From: Aporrectodea caliginosa
Taxonomy: Eukaryota > Annelida > Clitellata > Crassiclitellata > Lumbricidae
Reading direction: 5' to 3'
DNA length: 64,000 bases
Assembly (NCBI GenBank): GCA_020284085.1
Contig: JACEVL010000289.1
Span: 779,501-843,500, forward strand
Under the pieces are notes generated by a model. That model did not search any database and was not told the DNA's origin. It saw only the letters and a program-made list of their open reading frames with translations. Each line of letters opens with the position of its first letter. Position 1 is the stretch's first letter. Both the position numbers and the translations under genes were made by a program. Positions 1 to 8,644 of the stretch are shown here, piece by piece.

Positions 1-60
1 ATCAATTAATCAGGATAGTAGTACTAAGTTGGATATTCTGGCTCATTCATCCAAATCCTA

Positions 61-113
61 GGTTAAATGTGGTGATTCATCCAAATCCTTGTTCCAAATC
101 ACCACATTTAACC
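61..113. repeat. Hairpin-forming inverted repeat downstream of the first viral gene
   Basis: Bases 61-77 (GGTTAAATGTGGTGATT) are perfectly complementary to 97-113. A direct repeat, TCATCCAAATCCT, lies at 48-60 and 78-90. The structure lies beyond the 3' end of the minus-strand gene at 206-913. It could act in 3'-end formation, but that is only inferred from position. Confidence 0.7.
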
Positions 114-205
114 AAATCCTAAGTCCGTATAACCAATCTCCATCATGCACGAACCTAATCCTAGCTCAAAATCATAGAGTCGGTCACTAACCTTGTAAAA
201 AACGC

Positions 206-913
206 CTAATCCGAATCGGTTTGTTCGTGATCAAGGAAAAGACGTCTTTCTCTAGAGAATCGATCGACTACTATAACGTCGTTTACTTTTACCTGAATAG
301 AAGGTTTAGCTCCTATGTAGATATTATCGATTCCAATATCGCAAACGACTTTACAACGTTCGTTTATAAGCGTCTTAGGATCGATCGGTTCATCGTTTGA
401 ATCGTAAAATCCTGTAATTATCTTAGGTGGAGCTCGTGATTTTTCATAGGAAGTTAAAAGTCTCGGGTATATAATAGGAGGTATATCGGGAAGTATTACG
501 CCTTTGTCTTTCTTTCTGTAAAAAATATCCATTTTATCGACGTCCGCATCCATTTCGTATTTATTTAATTCGTCTTTCACATCGGATTTTTTAAGATGTT
601 TTTTTATTAGTCTTAAACACGATTCAAAAATTTCAATCGTTTTCGCTTCGTCTTCGGTTTGGCCTCCCATTCTATCGTACATGGTTAACGGTAAAGTATA
701 CGAGTCTATCAGATCCGTTTGTTGGGATCGATTCTCTTGAATTCCATAAGAATATAACGTAGGAGTTTTTATCGATATTTTACCGATTGTCCCGTTGTCA
801 TATTTGTACTTTAGAAACACGCGTTGAAATTTAATTTCAGAGGGAGTAGTCATTTTTTTAACGTTTTCGAAGATGACATTATTTATATCAAAGTTTTTAT
901 ACGTTATTGCCAT
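206..913 (-). CDS. Conserved large-DNA-virus protein, possibly single-stranded-DNA-binding
   Basis: A 235-residue intact frame starts at ATG 911-913, with an AT-rich TATA-like stretch just upstream. The middle carries a YTLPLTMYDR segment, and the C-terminal third has a PPIIYPRLL...KIITGFYD...IDPKTLINERCKVV...IYIGAKPSIQVKV pattern. This pattern resembles a family conserved across nucleocytoplasmic large DNA viruses (DUF2738/DUF5871-type), one member of which in African swine fever virus binds ssDNA. The resemblance is from memory of the motif order, so function is tentative. There are no membrane segments or signal peptide. It lies next to the integrase on the same strand. Confidence 0.55.
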   Translation of the reverse strand: MAITYKNFDINNVIFENVKKMTTPSEIKFQRVFLKYKYDNGTIGKISIKTPTLYSYGIQENRSQQTDLIDSYTLPLTMYDRMGGQTEDEAKTIEIFESCLRLIKKHLKKSDVKDELNKYEMDADVDKMDIFYRKKDKGVILPDIPPIIYPRLLTSYEKSRAPPKIITGFYDSNDEPIDPKTLINERCKVVCDIGIDNIYIGAKPSIQVKVNDVIVVDRFSRERRLFLDHEQTDSD

Positions 914-982
914 AGTCTCTTTTTTATTATACGATTATTATTCTTTAAATCAAATACGACTACATTTTTTTTCTTAATCATT

Positions 983-1925
983 TCATAATGTCATCAATGC
1001 CTCATTATCAATCCACGAATTGAAAGACTCAGGGTAACCAAGCCATTTAACTAAAGATTTCTTTCCGCGTTTCCTGATAATCTTTTCTATTCTAAATAAT
1101 TCTTGAGTAGATTTCTGCAGCTCCTGTTCATAAAATGACCCCTGAATTTCTTCTCCGTTATAATCTTTTATCTTATAGGTTGGAGGATCTGTGTATTGAA
1201 CCCGGGATACCGTAAAAACTTCCTCAGTCCATCTCGCCGTGTATCCTTTTTCAAATACGTTCTTCTTCTTCGTTATTCTAACTTTATCACCGATTGAAAA
1301 CCTAGGTGTAATAGGCTCTGAAATCTCGTCACCGTATAAATTTATAAATACAGTCTTTTCGTTAACTTTCATACTAGCCTTAACGGGAGTCATTTTTACA
1401 GAAGAATGTCTCGTGTTATTATAATTATTAACCATTTCGTCTAATATATTAATATATCTTCTAGTTGAATTAGCTGAAAAATATTTGTACATCTTTTCTT
1501 TCATAGTTCTATTCCAACGTTCAACTACACAGGATTTCTCCTCATTTTCTGTAGAATATAAATCGACTAAATTCTGTACATCCTTATTATAAAATTCCTT
1601 CCCTTTATCAACCCATAATTTACCCGGTTTTCTTCCGCTCTCTAATATTTTCAAGAAACCGCTAGCCGTAGATTTTCCGCTCTTATCATACAGTGGCACG
1701 ATCCAACCGTACTTTGAAAATACATCTATTACAGTTAAAAGATATTTCACGCCATCGTTATCTTTAGCGAACGCTTGCATATCGATCAGATCAGCTGCCC
1801 AAATGTTATCTATACCACCGACATAAACCTTCCTTTTACGAAAATGCCTTATTACGGGTTTATGTAATTCATTCGCGAGCTCATCAGTCCATTTTAAACT
1901 TTTTTTAAACCTAATCCCAAACTCG
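983..1925 (-). CDS. Polinton-type retroviral-like integrase with chromodomain, 5'-truncated
   Basis: The frame shows an RVE integrase core followed by a C-terminal chromodomain. The first catalytic Asp (ADLIDM, near 1788) lies upstream of the first in-frame ATG at 1778-1780, so the real coding frame is longer than the Met-initiated 265 residues. The second Asp is in LWVDKGKEFY and the Glu in SCVVERWNRT. The last 40 residues (FRIEKIIRKRGKKSLVKWLG, SFNSWID) form a chromodomain. Integrase-like sequence can be read back to about 1905-1925, where it abuts the stop of the PLA2-like gene. The N-terminal zinc-binding region is missing. The D-to-E spacing is 28 residues, shorter than the roughly 33-35 usual in the family, suggesting a small internal deletion. 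Probably inactive. Confidence 0.88.
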
Positions 1926-2340
1926 ATTTAGCTGATAATATAGGTTTAACTAAACTCCTCTCTATTCGTTCTCGAAAGCTCGGGTTAGGAATATTATTCA
2001 ATTCATTAATCATCGCTCTATCAGCGACATTCCTAGAAGCCGTATCAGAGTATTGATTGTAAGCCAAATCGTGAATATAAGCTGCATTATCGACCCTGTC
2101 AACGGGTTTTGACCAATCTTTAGGAGTGCCATCGGGATTCAATCTCAAATCTAGTCTAGTTCCTGGTCCGGTAAATGAGTGACCAGGTAAATGCATTTCT
2201 CCAGGGAATTTTGCCCAAGGTAACTTGATGTTGCTTGTGACTGAATTTAGAGAACTAACTAGATCTCCTCCATTCGAAGCAGTTCCTTTCACGAATTGAG
2301 TTTTAGTAGTTCCACATACAGCGCATACGCCTCGAAGCAT
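1894..2340 (-). CDS. Parvovirus VP1-like phospholipase A2 domain protein
   Basis: This 148-residue protein begins with a CxxC segment (VCAVCGTTK). It then carries a PLA2-like core: the calcium-loop-like GPGTRLDLR at about residue 58 and the catalytic-type HDLAY about 30 residues later. This is the arrangement of the secreted-PLA2-like domain in parvovirus VP1 and in Polinton/adintovirus virion proteins, where it is thought to act on host membranes during particle entry. The C-terminus is basic. It reads away from the packaging ATPase across a short shared promoter region. The His-Asp pair is intact, so the frame is not obviously broken. Confidence 0.8.
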   Translation of the reverse strand: MLRGVCAVCGTTKTQFVKGTASNGGDLVSSLNSVTSNIKLPWAKFPGEMHLPGHSFTGPGTRLDLRLNPDGTPKDWSKPVDRVDNAAYIHDLAYNQYSDTASRNVADRAMINELNNIPNPSFRERIERSLVKPILSAKSSLGLGLKKV

Positions 2341-2442
2341 AGGCCTATTATTTTTACTGACGACGTTGCTGAATATCTCTCGTTTCAGTTTTTCGTTTAC
2401 ACTTTACGCAATACATTTTAAATACAACTAGATATATTTAAA
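2341..2442. promoter_or_regulatory. Divergent promoter region between PLA2-like gene and ATPase
   Basis: About 100 bp separates two head-to-head genes. On the plus strand TATATTTAAA lies directly before the ATPase ATG at 2443. On the minus strand the PLA2-like gene starts at 2340. The arrangement implies a bidirectional control region; it is inferred from layout and AT-rich boxes only. Confidence 0.5.
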
Positions 2443-3228
2443 ATGGAAGCTAAAAATTTATCATGGAACGACGCGTCATCTAATAGATTCAATAACCCTC
2501 TTTTACCGAGAAGTATACGAGGGTTAATCGTTGGAAAATCTGGTTGTGGAAAGACGACATTACTGTTGAACTTACTTTTAAGACCTGGGTGGTTAGATTA
2601 CGATAATTTACAAATATTCGGTCTGTCTCTCTTTCAACCAGAGTATAAAATTCTGAAAAAAGCATTCGAAGAAAAGCTACCTAAACAAGCCATAATCGGG
2701 TTATTCGACTGCCAAGACGAGATCATGAGAGAAAATATTTCACCAGCATTTGTAGTTGAGGAAATGGCTAAACAATTGAATGAGAAATCTGATATATCTG
2801 CCAAGTTCTTCGAATCAGCCGAAGACGTACCAGACCCGAGAGAATTGAAGCCGGAGAAGAAGAACCTAATGATCTTTGACGATCTGCAGTTAATCAAACA
2901 GAACAAATGCGAGGCCTACTACATCCGAGGAAGGCATAGCAATGTTGACTGCTTCTACCTCGCCCAAAATTATTTCAAACTGCCTCGACAAACCATAAGA
3001 GAGAACGCAAACTTTATCTGTTTATTTCCTCAAGACTTAAAAAATATTAATCATATCTATGACGATCATGTAGGTGAAGTAGACATGCCTAAGGAAGAAT
3101 TTAGAAAACTATGCAAAACTGTTTGGAAACGTCCTCATGGATTCCTAGTAATCGATTCAACTAGTACCGTTAACAAAGGAAAGTATAGATGTGGCTTCGA
3201 TGATTTCTATTTACCGACGACTATTTAA
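2443..3228 (+). CDS. FtsK/HerA-family genome-packaging ATPase (A32-like)
   Basis: This intact 261-residue protein has a Walker A P-loop GKSGCGKTT at residues 31-39 and a Walker B-type hydrophobic strand ending in Asp-Asp, NLMIFDDL, at about residues 140-147. The following FYLAQNYFKLPRQTIREN segment, with Gln in a strand, fits the sensor region of viral packaging ATPases. The family pumps viral DNA into preformed capsids. It opens the plus-strand structural cassette and is followed after 27 bp by the penton-like gene. Length and motif spacing are normal for Polinton ATPases. Confidence 0.93.
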   Translation: MEAKNLSWNDASSNRFNNPLLPRSIRGLIVGKSGCGKTTLLLNLLLRPGWLDYDNLQIFGLSLFQPEYKILKKAFEEKLPKQAIIGLFDCQDEIMRENISPAFVVEEMAKQLNEKSDISAKFFESAEDVPDPRELKPEKKNLMIFDDLQLIKQNKCEAYYIRGRHSNVDCFYLAQNYFKLPRQTIRENANFICLFPQDLKNINHIYDDHVGEVDMPKEEFRKLCKTVWKRPHGFLVIDSTSTVNKGKYRCGFDDFYLPTTI

Positions 3229-3255
3229 AATATATAATCTCATTATATAAAAAGA

Positions 3256-4047
3256 ATGGAATCTATTCTCGTAAAGATATCGACTATCATGGAAAAGGTG
3301 GAACGTAACACGAGCCCAAAATCGTCTTTTTATATTTTGTTGAGTAAAAAGAGCGCGAAGATTAGGACTCAATTTAATCCGCTAATCGAACTGGACGCGG
3401 GTAAAAAGTACGAAATGTCTCTTCTCAATCTTGAGACTTATTTTAGTTTTCCGAATTTGGACGCTACGAACAACCACTTGAGATATTCACCCGATTCAGG
3501 TGTTACGTGGTTCGATGTAAACGTCCCGGAGGGGTGTTATGAAATCACGGATGTAAACGATTACCTACAGAGAATCATGAAAGAAAACGGGCATTACGAT
3601 GCGGTAAACGAACAACCTAATGTTTCGATAGAACCGAACACTAATACGTTAAAGTCGGTGCTAACTATTGCACCTAATTATAGAGTTGATTTTAGGTCAA
3701 ACAACTCGATTAGAACGGTCCTAGGTTTCAATCGTCAGGTGTATACGGAGGGATATATCGAATCCGAACAAATAGTAAACATAATGAACATAACCAGTTT
3801 GAGGGTAACGAGCGATATAATCGGGGCTTCGTATACCAACGGATCGACGGCGAACGTGATATATTCGTTTTTTCCTAACGTGGGACCGGGTTATAAAATT
3901 ATCGAAGTACCCACTAATTTAGTGTATCTTCCAGTCACGCTGTCTACGATTTCATCGATGGAAACGAAGCTTACCGACCAAAATGGAAAGTTGGTTAACC
4001 TCAGAGGAGAGGAATTATCGATTAGATTTCACATCAGAGAAGTGTGA
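3256..4047 (+). CDS. Penton-like minor capsid protein (single jelly roll)
   Basis: This intact 263-residue frame follows the ATPase by 27 bp, with TTATATAAAAAGA just before the ATG, which supports the start at 3256 rather than the internal Met at 3289. The body is beta-rich. It contains YEMSLLNLETYFSFPN, PEGCYEITDVNDYLQRIM, SIRTVLGFN and, near the end, FFPNVGPGYKIIEVPTNLVY and LVNLRGEELSIRFHIRE. This order is typical of the Polinton/adintovirus minor capsid protein that forms the five-fold vertices. It would work with the major capsid protein at 7291. Confidence 0.87.
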   Translation: MESILVKISTIMEKVERNTSPKSSFYILLSKKSAKIRTQFNPLIELDAGKKYEMSLLNLETYFSFPNLDATNNHLRYSPDSGVTWFDVNVPEGCYEITDVNDYLQRIMKENGHYDAVNEQPNVSIEPNTNTLKSVLTIAPNYRVDFRSNNSIRTVLGFNRQVYTEGYIESEQIVNIMNITSLRVTSDIIGASYTNGSTANVIYSFFPNVGPGYKIIEVPTNLVYLPVTLSTISSMETKLTDQNGKLVNLRGEELSIRFHIREV

Positions 4048-4065
4048 GTACTATTAAAAGTTTAT

Positions 4066-4084
4066 CTTAGTTATATATAAAATG
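4066..4084 (+). promoter_or_regulatory. TATA-like start motif repeated upstream of structural genes
   Basis: TTATATATAAAATG spans the start codon here. Closely similar boxes abut other viral starts: TTATATAAAAAGAATG at 3256, ATTTATAAAATG at 4710, ATTATAAAAATG at 6765, and TATAAAATATAAAACATG at 8645. The major capsid gene at 7291 has a TATATAAAAAAA box about 30 bp upstream. The preceding sequence at 4050 and 4685 also shares AAAAGTTTATC/AAAACTTTTATC. This looks like a late-promoter element whose position fixes the start codons. Confidence 0.6.
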
Positions 4085-4681
4085 AGTCGGTACACGAATA
4101 TAAAAGTTAATATTTCGGAAGGACAGAAAGACAAAATTAAAAGAGCGCTCGAAGCGGGGTCTGATAGCGTGAGTATTAGACTATCTCACGATGATCTGTC
4201 GGGAGAAGACGTATTAGCTCTTACTCAAAGACAAATTAATAAGATGATTAAAGCGGATGAGAACGGAACTGGCGTGACGATCAAAATGAGTAAAACGCAG
4301 TTAGTTCATAATGTCGAAGTCGAAGGCGGATTCATCGGCGCTATACTACCGTTTCTAGCAACGGCTGCTAAATTCCTTCTTCCTAGTTTAGCACAGGGAG
4401 CTTTAGCCGGTGTAGGCTCTGCAGCTGCTTCTAAAGTCATCGATAAAATTAGCGGATCCGGAGGCGTGATATACATCAGAAGAGGAGATAGAAACGCCAA
4501 GATAGTTCGACAAGGAGAAGGTCTTTACCTAAAACCGTGGAGGGGATCTGGATTAGATGGTCAAGGAGATGGTCTCTATATGAAAACTGGTAAAGGGTTG
4601 TTTATGAAAACTGGTAAAGGGCTCATACTAGGACCTAATTCTCCATTTTCAAACATTCCGATTCTCGGGTGGCTGCTATAA
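4082..4681 (+). CDS. Predicted minor virion protein with hydrophobic segment and glycine-rich repeats
   Basis: This intact 199-residue frame has a charged N-terminal region of about 80 residues. It is followed by a long hydrophobic, alanine/leucine-rich stretch (GGFIGAILPFLATAAKFLLP, then SLAQGALAGVGSAAASKVI). The C-terminal part carries short repeats of the type GLYMKTGKGLFMKTGKGL and ends in a hydrophobic tail (IPILGWLL). Proteins of this layout sit in the same place in Polinton/adintovirus cassettes. They are compared with membrane-active adenovirus minor capsid proteins. That functional comparison is inference; the order of segments is seen directly. Confidence 0.65.
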   Translation: MSRYTNIKVNISEGQKDKIKRALEAGSDSVSIRLSHDDLSGEDVLALTQRQINKMIKADENGTGVTIKMSKTQLVHNVEVEGGFIGAILPFLATAAKFLLPSLAQGALAGVGSAAASKVIDKISGSGGVIYIRRGDRNAKIVRQGEGLYLKPWRGSGLDGQGDGLYMKTGKGLFMKTGKGLILGPNSPFSNIPILGWLL

Positions 4682-4709
4682 TTTAAAACTTTTATCTCCT
4701 ATTTATAAA

Positions 4710-5144
4710 ATGTCTCGAAACTGGATAAGACCGATGCATAAGTTTGGTACGAAACCCGTTCGTTCGAAAAACTTTCCAATAAACCCGGTAGAGTGGTTAC
4801 CTAAGAATGAAGTGGCCCACAAACCCGTAAAGCACCCAGGCTGTCAAGTATATGAGATTTTTACTCAACGAACGATAACGATTAATCCGAAAGAAACGGA
4901 AACGCTTGAGCTCGGTCTAGGAGTTCGAATGAGAAGAGGATGGTGTAAAGTGCAGCTCAAAGAGGAAATACAGAATTGCGGACTACAAGACGATGTTGTT
5001 TCTAAAAATACCGAAGACATCGCCATTACAATTTTAAACGATTCCGATTCGGAAGTTGTCATAAACGAAGGAGATTCGTTATGCTTAGTCGCTCATACCG
5101 TTCGCAGTAGGAGTGATGATTTTAAAATTATATTACTTAATTAA
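4710..5144 (+). CDS. dUTPase-fold protein, catalytic motif apparently missing
   Basis: This is an intact 144-residue frame. The stretch PGCQVYEIFTQRTITINPKE through LELGLGVRMRRGWCKV matches the first beta strands of trimeric dUTPases. DIAITILNDSDSEVVINEGD followed by SLCLVAH matches the strand pattern around motif 4 (NxxxxxxxIxxGDxxxQL). The segment between (QNCGLQDDVVSKNTED) lacks the Gly-Ile-Asp-x-x-Tyr-x-Gly uridine pocket, and no motif 5 is evident. I infer a non-catalytic or structural use of the fold, or a strongly diverged enzyme. It is followed by the membrane protein after 10 bp. Confidence 0.55.
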   Translation: MSRNWIRPMHKFGTKPVRSKNFPINPVEWLPKNEVAHKPVKHPGCQVYEIFTQRTITINPKETETLELGLGVRMRRGWCKVQLKEEIQNCGLQDDVVSKNTEDIAITILNDSDSEVVINEGDSLCLVAHTVRSRSDDFKIILLN

Positions 5145-5154
5145 AAAAAAAAAG

Positions 5155-5751
5155 ATGCCACCAGGAAATACAACAATCATAATAAAAACGGAAGCAGTCG
5201 AAGGAACAGCTCACGCTTATCGACTCGCGAAGATCGTTGAAATTCAAAAAGAAATCGAAACAGAACGTGATAAAAGAGCGGTCCTAAACATGAAGTATCG
5301 TAAAGGCGTTAGGATTATTAACGTAGTAGATACAATATCGGATCTAGTCGCGTTAGCTTCTACCGCTTCAACGATCGCGGTTCTGTCTACGATAGTCGCA
5401 GCACCGGTAGCTGTAGCTCTACAAGGATTGGCGGTTGGAGCGAGTGTGTTTAGCATGATCGGACGTGTGGTTAACAGAAAGTTCACACTAAAGGTAGAGA
5501 AGCATGAAAAGATTAAAACGTTAGCAGTGGTAAAACTCAACATGATAAGCGACTACGTTTCGAAAGCCTTAGAAGACGGTTATATTTCAGACGATGAATA
5601 TTCGCTTATTCTAAACGAACTCACGAAATTCAATGAAATGAAAGAAGAGATCAGAAGCGAGACTAAAGTTAGTATAGACAAAGAACCTGGAATTCGAGAA
5701 ACTATGACCGAGTCGATTAAGAACGTGGGTGAGAAATCAGTGAAAACGTAA
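5155..5751 (+). CDS. Putative virion membrane protein with helical C-terminus
   Basis: I take the ATG at 5155, eleven bases after the previous stop, rather than the one at 5113, which overlaps the dUTPase-like gene. The 198-residue protein has a charged helical N-terminus, then two adjoining hydrophobic segments (ISDLVALASTASTIAVLSTI and APVAVALQGLAVGASVFSMI). An amphipathic C-terminal region contains KLNMISDYVSKALEDGYISD and KFNEMKEEIRSE. Proteins with this layout are common in Polinton and adintovirus cassettes and have no settled function. The stop codon lies inside the AAAACGT tandem repeat that follows. Confidence 0.6.
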   Translation: MPPGNTTIIIKTEAVEGTAHAYRLAKIVEIQKEIETERDKRAVLNMKYRKGVRIINVVDTISDLVALASTASTIAVLSTIVAAPVAVALQGLAVGASVFSMIGRVVNRKFTLKVEKHEKIKTLAVVKLNMISDYVSKALEDGYISDDEYSLILNELTKFNEMKEEIRSETKVSIDKEPGIRETMTESIKNVGEKSVKT

Positions 5752-5818
5752 AAACGTAAAAACGTAAAAACGTAAAAACGTAAAAACGTAAAAAACGTAA
5801 AAACGTAAAAACGTAAAA
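5743..5818. repeat. AAAACGT heptanucleotide tandem repeat
   Basis: Ten or so near-perfect copies of AAAACGT run from the last codons of the membrane-protein gene into the spacer. One copy has an extra A. The array supplies the final SVKT and stop codon of the gene, so copy-number change could alter its C-terminus. Confidence 0.95.
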
Positions 5819-5861
5819 TCAATTACGTTTTAAAAACATTATACTATTATTTTAAAACGTA

Positions 5862-6762
5862 ATGTCATTTCTAAAGATTACCGATCCAGCAAAAAGAGAT
5901 TTAATCGTCGCAGATTTTCTCAAGACGAAGAAGAATATTCAACAGAACTTTCTAAATGAGAAATTAGGTGATATAGGGATGCAGCGAGAATTAGTAAAGT
6001 TGTACAAGCCAATCGTCGACTCGCAATCGACTATATCGAAAGAACAAAACGCTTTGTTATCTACTATTAAGGAAAACTCAGCAGCCACGTCTAACGCTCT
6101 ACAAGCGCTTCCCGCGTCGTTCGATAAAAGCTATTCAGTTTCCGCAATATCCTTCGATTGAGGCTTATGAGGCTCCTTCAGCTGAAGACGTTAGCACTTT
6201 AGAATTAGGAGAGATAGCGACGGCGTACTTGCAACGATACGCTTCGAATAAAAAGTTGACGGATACGGCGTTCGGTATACATTCTAAAGACGGAGTATTT
6301 TATGTCGGAAAGGAGCCTATTACCATCCAAGGCAATGATATAACGGTTAAAGGTAAGACTTACGTCGGAACTCCGGGTCTTTGGGAATTAATAACGATGG
6401 TTAAACCTAACGAGTCGATATACAACGGTAAAGACCTCGACGATTACGGCGAGATTCTACACATGACGAATGCTATGAGATCAGAGCGCAATCCTAATAA
6501 ACCGAGATCGAATAGAGGTGAAAAGTGGAAAATTGTTAAACCGATATGGAAAGCGATGAAAGGTAAGCCCTCAACAGGTGAAGGCGTCGTCGTTATTCCG
6601 CAAGATCCGAATGCGTTAGTGGAAATGTTGTCTTTACGAATAGCTAGTTTCCAGGCGGGTAATACGGGGGTTAGAAACGAAATAGTAGGTATATGCGATG
6701 AACTGTTAAGACAAGGAGCGATGAATAGCGAGCAGTATAAAAACTTAATGTTACAATTATAA
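5862..6762 (+). pseudogene. Conserved Polinton cassette protein split by one frameshift
   Basis: The first frame (5862-6161) begins MSFLKITDPAKRDLIVADFL and is helical. It continues in a different frame through 6229-6762, which contains AFGIHSKDGVFYVGKE, GTPGLWELI and DPNALVEMLSLRIASFQAG and ends GAMNSEQYKNLMLQL. Both halves belong to one protein of the Polinton structural cassette that I recognise as a family but not by function. The break is at the AAAA run near 6125-6128, where the reading frame shifts by one base, and the first frame ends 30 bases later. No stop interrupts the second frame between the run and 6229. A single-base indel, real or from sequencing, explains it. Confidence 0.75.
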
Positions 6763-6764
6763 AA

Positions 6765-7255
6765 ATGCTTGTCGTCTCTAAAAGAAGATATAAGAAACAA
6801 CACGTTATAGGAGGAGCCGGAATATTCGATACTATTACCGGAGTTTTCAAGAGGCTCTTTACATCGGGCGTTGCTAACCGAGTCGCCTCGACCGCTCTAA
6901 GCGCGGGTAAAGACGTCGCGAGAGAGTTGGGTAAAAAGCTCTAGAGGTTGGGAAGAATACCGCCGTAGAAGCCGGTAAAAGATTGGTAGATAAAGCCGCC
7001 GCTAAACTGTTAGCATCGTCGGTACTATCACCGCGTGCAGTCGAAAATCGAGAGGTACCGCCGCCGTCGAAGCTTACGCCAGAGAATGCGGCTATCTTAG
7101 CGAGGTTAATCGATAACGGCGCGAAGCCTAACGCTGGAACTAATATTAATAATACATTAGCCGGTTACGGACTCGGAATCTTCTTCGAATGCCGTGTCCA
7201 TTCAAGATCTCGTGCGTCATCTCAACAGCAACGGAGCTGGATTGAAACTCGCACG
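6765..7255 (+). pseudogene. Minor virion protein gene with two frameshifts
   Basis: A frame opens at ATG 6765 right after a TTATAAAA box, with MLVVSKRRYKKQHVIGG, then a GIFDTITGVFKRLFTSG helix. It hits TAG near 6942. Coding continues in the next frame with a Lys/Ala-rich helical stretch (GKRLVDKAAAKLLASSVL) and a proline-rich linker. A second one-base shift near 7184 moves the C-terminus (SIQDLVRHLNSNGAG) to a third frame, ending at a TAA near 7254. The gene directly precedes the major capsid gene. It resembles the basic, membrane-associating minor capsid protein of Polintons/adintoviruses. Two lesions make a sequencing error less likely as the sole cause. Confidence 0.68.
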
Positions 7256-7290
7256 ATAACTATATAAAAAAATCTCCTCGGTAATTAAAA

Positions 7291-8598
7291 ATGCAGTCGG
7301 ATATTCTAAACTTTACAGAAGCCTCGTCAGTCGATGAAGGAATTGAAAAATATGAATGGCACGAATACGAGCCAGTAGCTAGAACGAATCTTAACTCCGC
7401 CGGTGAGATTCGTATAACTATAGAAACCCAAGATCTATTTTGTCATCCCGCCGAGTCTTACTTGCTGATCGAAGGTAGGTTGACTAAAACGACTGGAGCA
7501 GCGTACGCTAATGCCGACGTAGTAGCTATAACCAACAACGGGCTTATGCATCTTTTCAGTCAAATCGGGTATTCTCTATCGAATCAAGATATGGAAACGA
7601 TATATCACCCGGGGCAAGCGACGACGATGCTGGGTTTGCTGAAATATCCGGACGACTTCGCCAAAGCGCAAGGCCTTAACCAATTATGGTGCAAAGACAC
7701 CGGTGCAACCGCGGCTTTAGCGAATAACGCGGGTTTCGGGGTTCGACAAGATTATCTTATTCAAAAACCAACGACTAAAGGAACGTTTAGTTTCGTAGTG
7801 CCTCTTAGCCATATTTTCGGATTTTGCGAGGATTACGATAAAATAGTATACGGACTTAAGCACACGCTAACGCTGGTTCGCAAATCGGACGACGATGCCA
7901 TCTTTAGAGCTCGTGGCGCCGACGATGCGGCTACTTTAGCGGCTGCGGGAAAAATCGACGTTGCGAAAATCTCGTGGTTTATGCCGCACGTCACACCGTC
8001 GGATATGGAAAGAGCGCAGTTATATAAAACTATCGAATCTAAAGCGTCGCTACCAGTTGCTTATCGGGCGAGGCAATGCGATACTATCACAGTTCCTCAA
8101 TCGACTACTTTTAGCTGGCGTCTTAGCGTCAAGACGGCTCCGGAAAAACCTAGGTGGGTAGTCGTCGGATTTCAAACCGATCGCGATGGTGACCAACTAC
8201 ATAACCCATCGATATTCGATCATTGCAACCTCAAAAACATGTACGTGATGCTGAATCAAGAGAGATATCCAGCCGTAGACTACGATCTATCGTTCCCCGA
8301 CCAGAAATTTTCGAGAGCTTACAGAGACGCGGCGACGTTTAGCGAAAAGTTCTACGGAATGGATCAGCTGATTACGCAAAGTAACATCACACCAGCTGAT
8401 TATAAAGACCTATATCCGCTCATGGTATTCGACGTTAGTAAACAATCGGAAAAACTGAAATCGTCGGTCGTCGATATCCAAATCAAAGCTTTTTTCAACG
8501 CGGCTGTCGCTGCTGATACACAAGCCTATGCGGTTATAATTTCGGACAAGTTGTTAAATTTCCAATCGGATGGTCAGAAAATGAGCGTGGTGTACTAA
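7291..8598 (+). CDS. Double-jelly-roll major capsid protein
   Basis: This intact 435-residue frame sits in the expected position after the minor virion gene. Features recalled from the Polinton/adintovirus capsid family are visible: an N-terminal YEWHEYEPVARTNLNSAGEI strand, the LFCHPAESYLLIEGRL segment, PLSHIFGFCEDYDKIVYGLK between the two rolls, and RWVVVGFQTDR with the C-terminal DIQIKAFFNA strand. The length fits the hexon-type capsid protein of about 430-650 residues, at the short end. No stop or shift interrupts it, in contrast with its upstream neighbours. Confidence 0.9.
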   Translation: MQSDILNFTEASSVDEGIEKYEWHEYEPVARTNLNSAGEIRITIETQDLFCHPAESYLLIEGRLTKTTGAAYANADVVAITNNGLMHLFSQIGYSLSNQDMETIYHPGQATTMLGLLKYPDDFAKAQGLNQLWCKDTGATAALANNAGFGVRQDYLIQKPTTKGTFSFVVPLSHIFGFCEDYDKIVYGLKHTLTLVRKSDDDAIFRARGADDAATLAAAGKIDVAKISWFMPHVTPSDMERAQLYKTIESKASLPVAYRARQCDTITVPQSTTFSWRLSVKTAPEKPRWVVVGFQTDRDGDQLHNPSIFDHCNLKNMYVMLNQERYPAVDYDLSFPDQKFSRAYRDAATFSEKFYGMDQLITQSNITPADYKDLYPLMVFDVSKQSEKLKSSVVDIQIKAFFNAAVAADTQAYAVIISDKLLNFQSDGQKMSVVY

Positions 8599-8644
8599 AA
8601 AGTTCTAACTTAAGAAATAATATTATCATTATAAAATATAAAAC

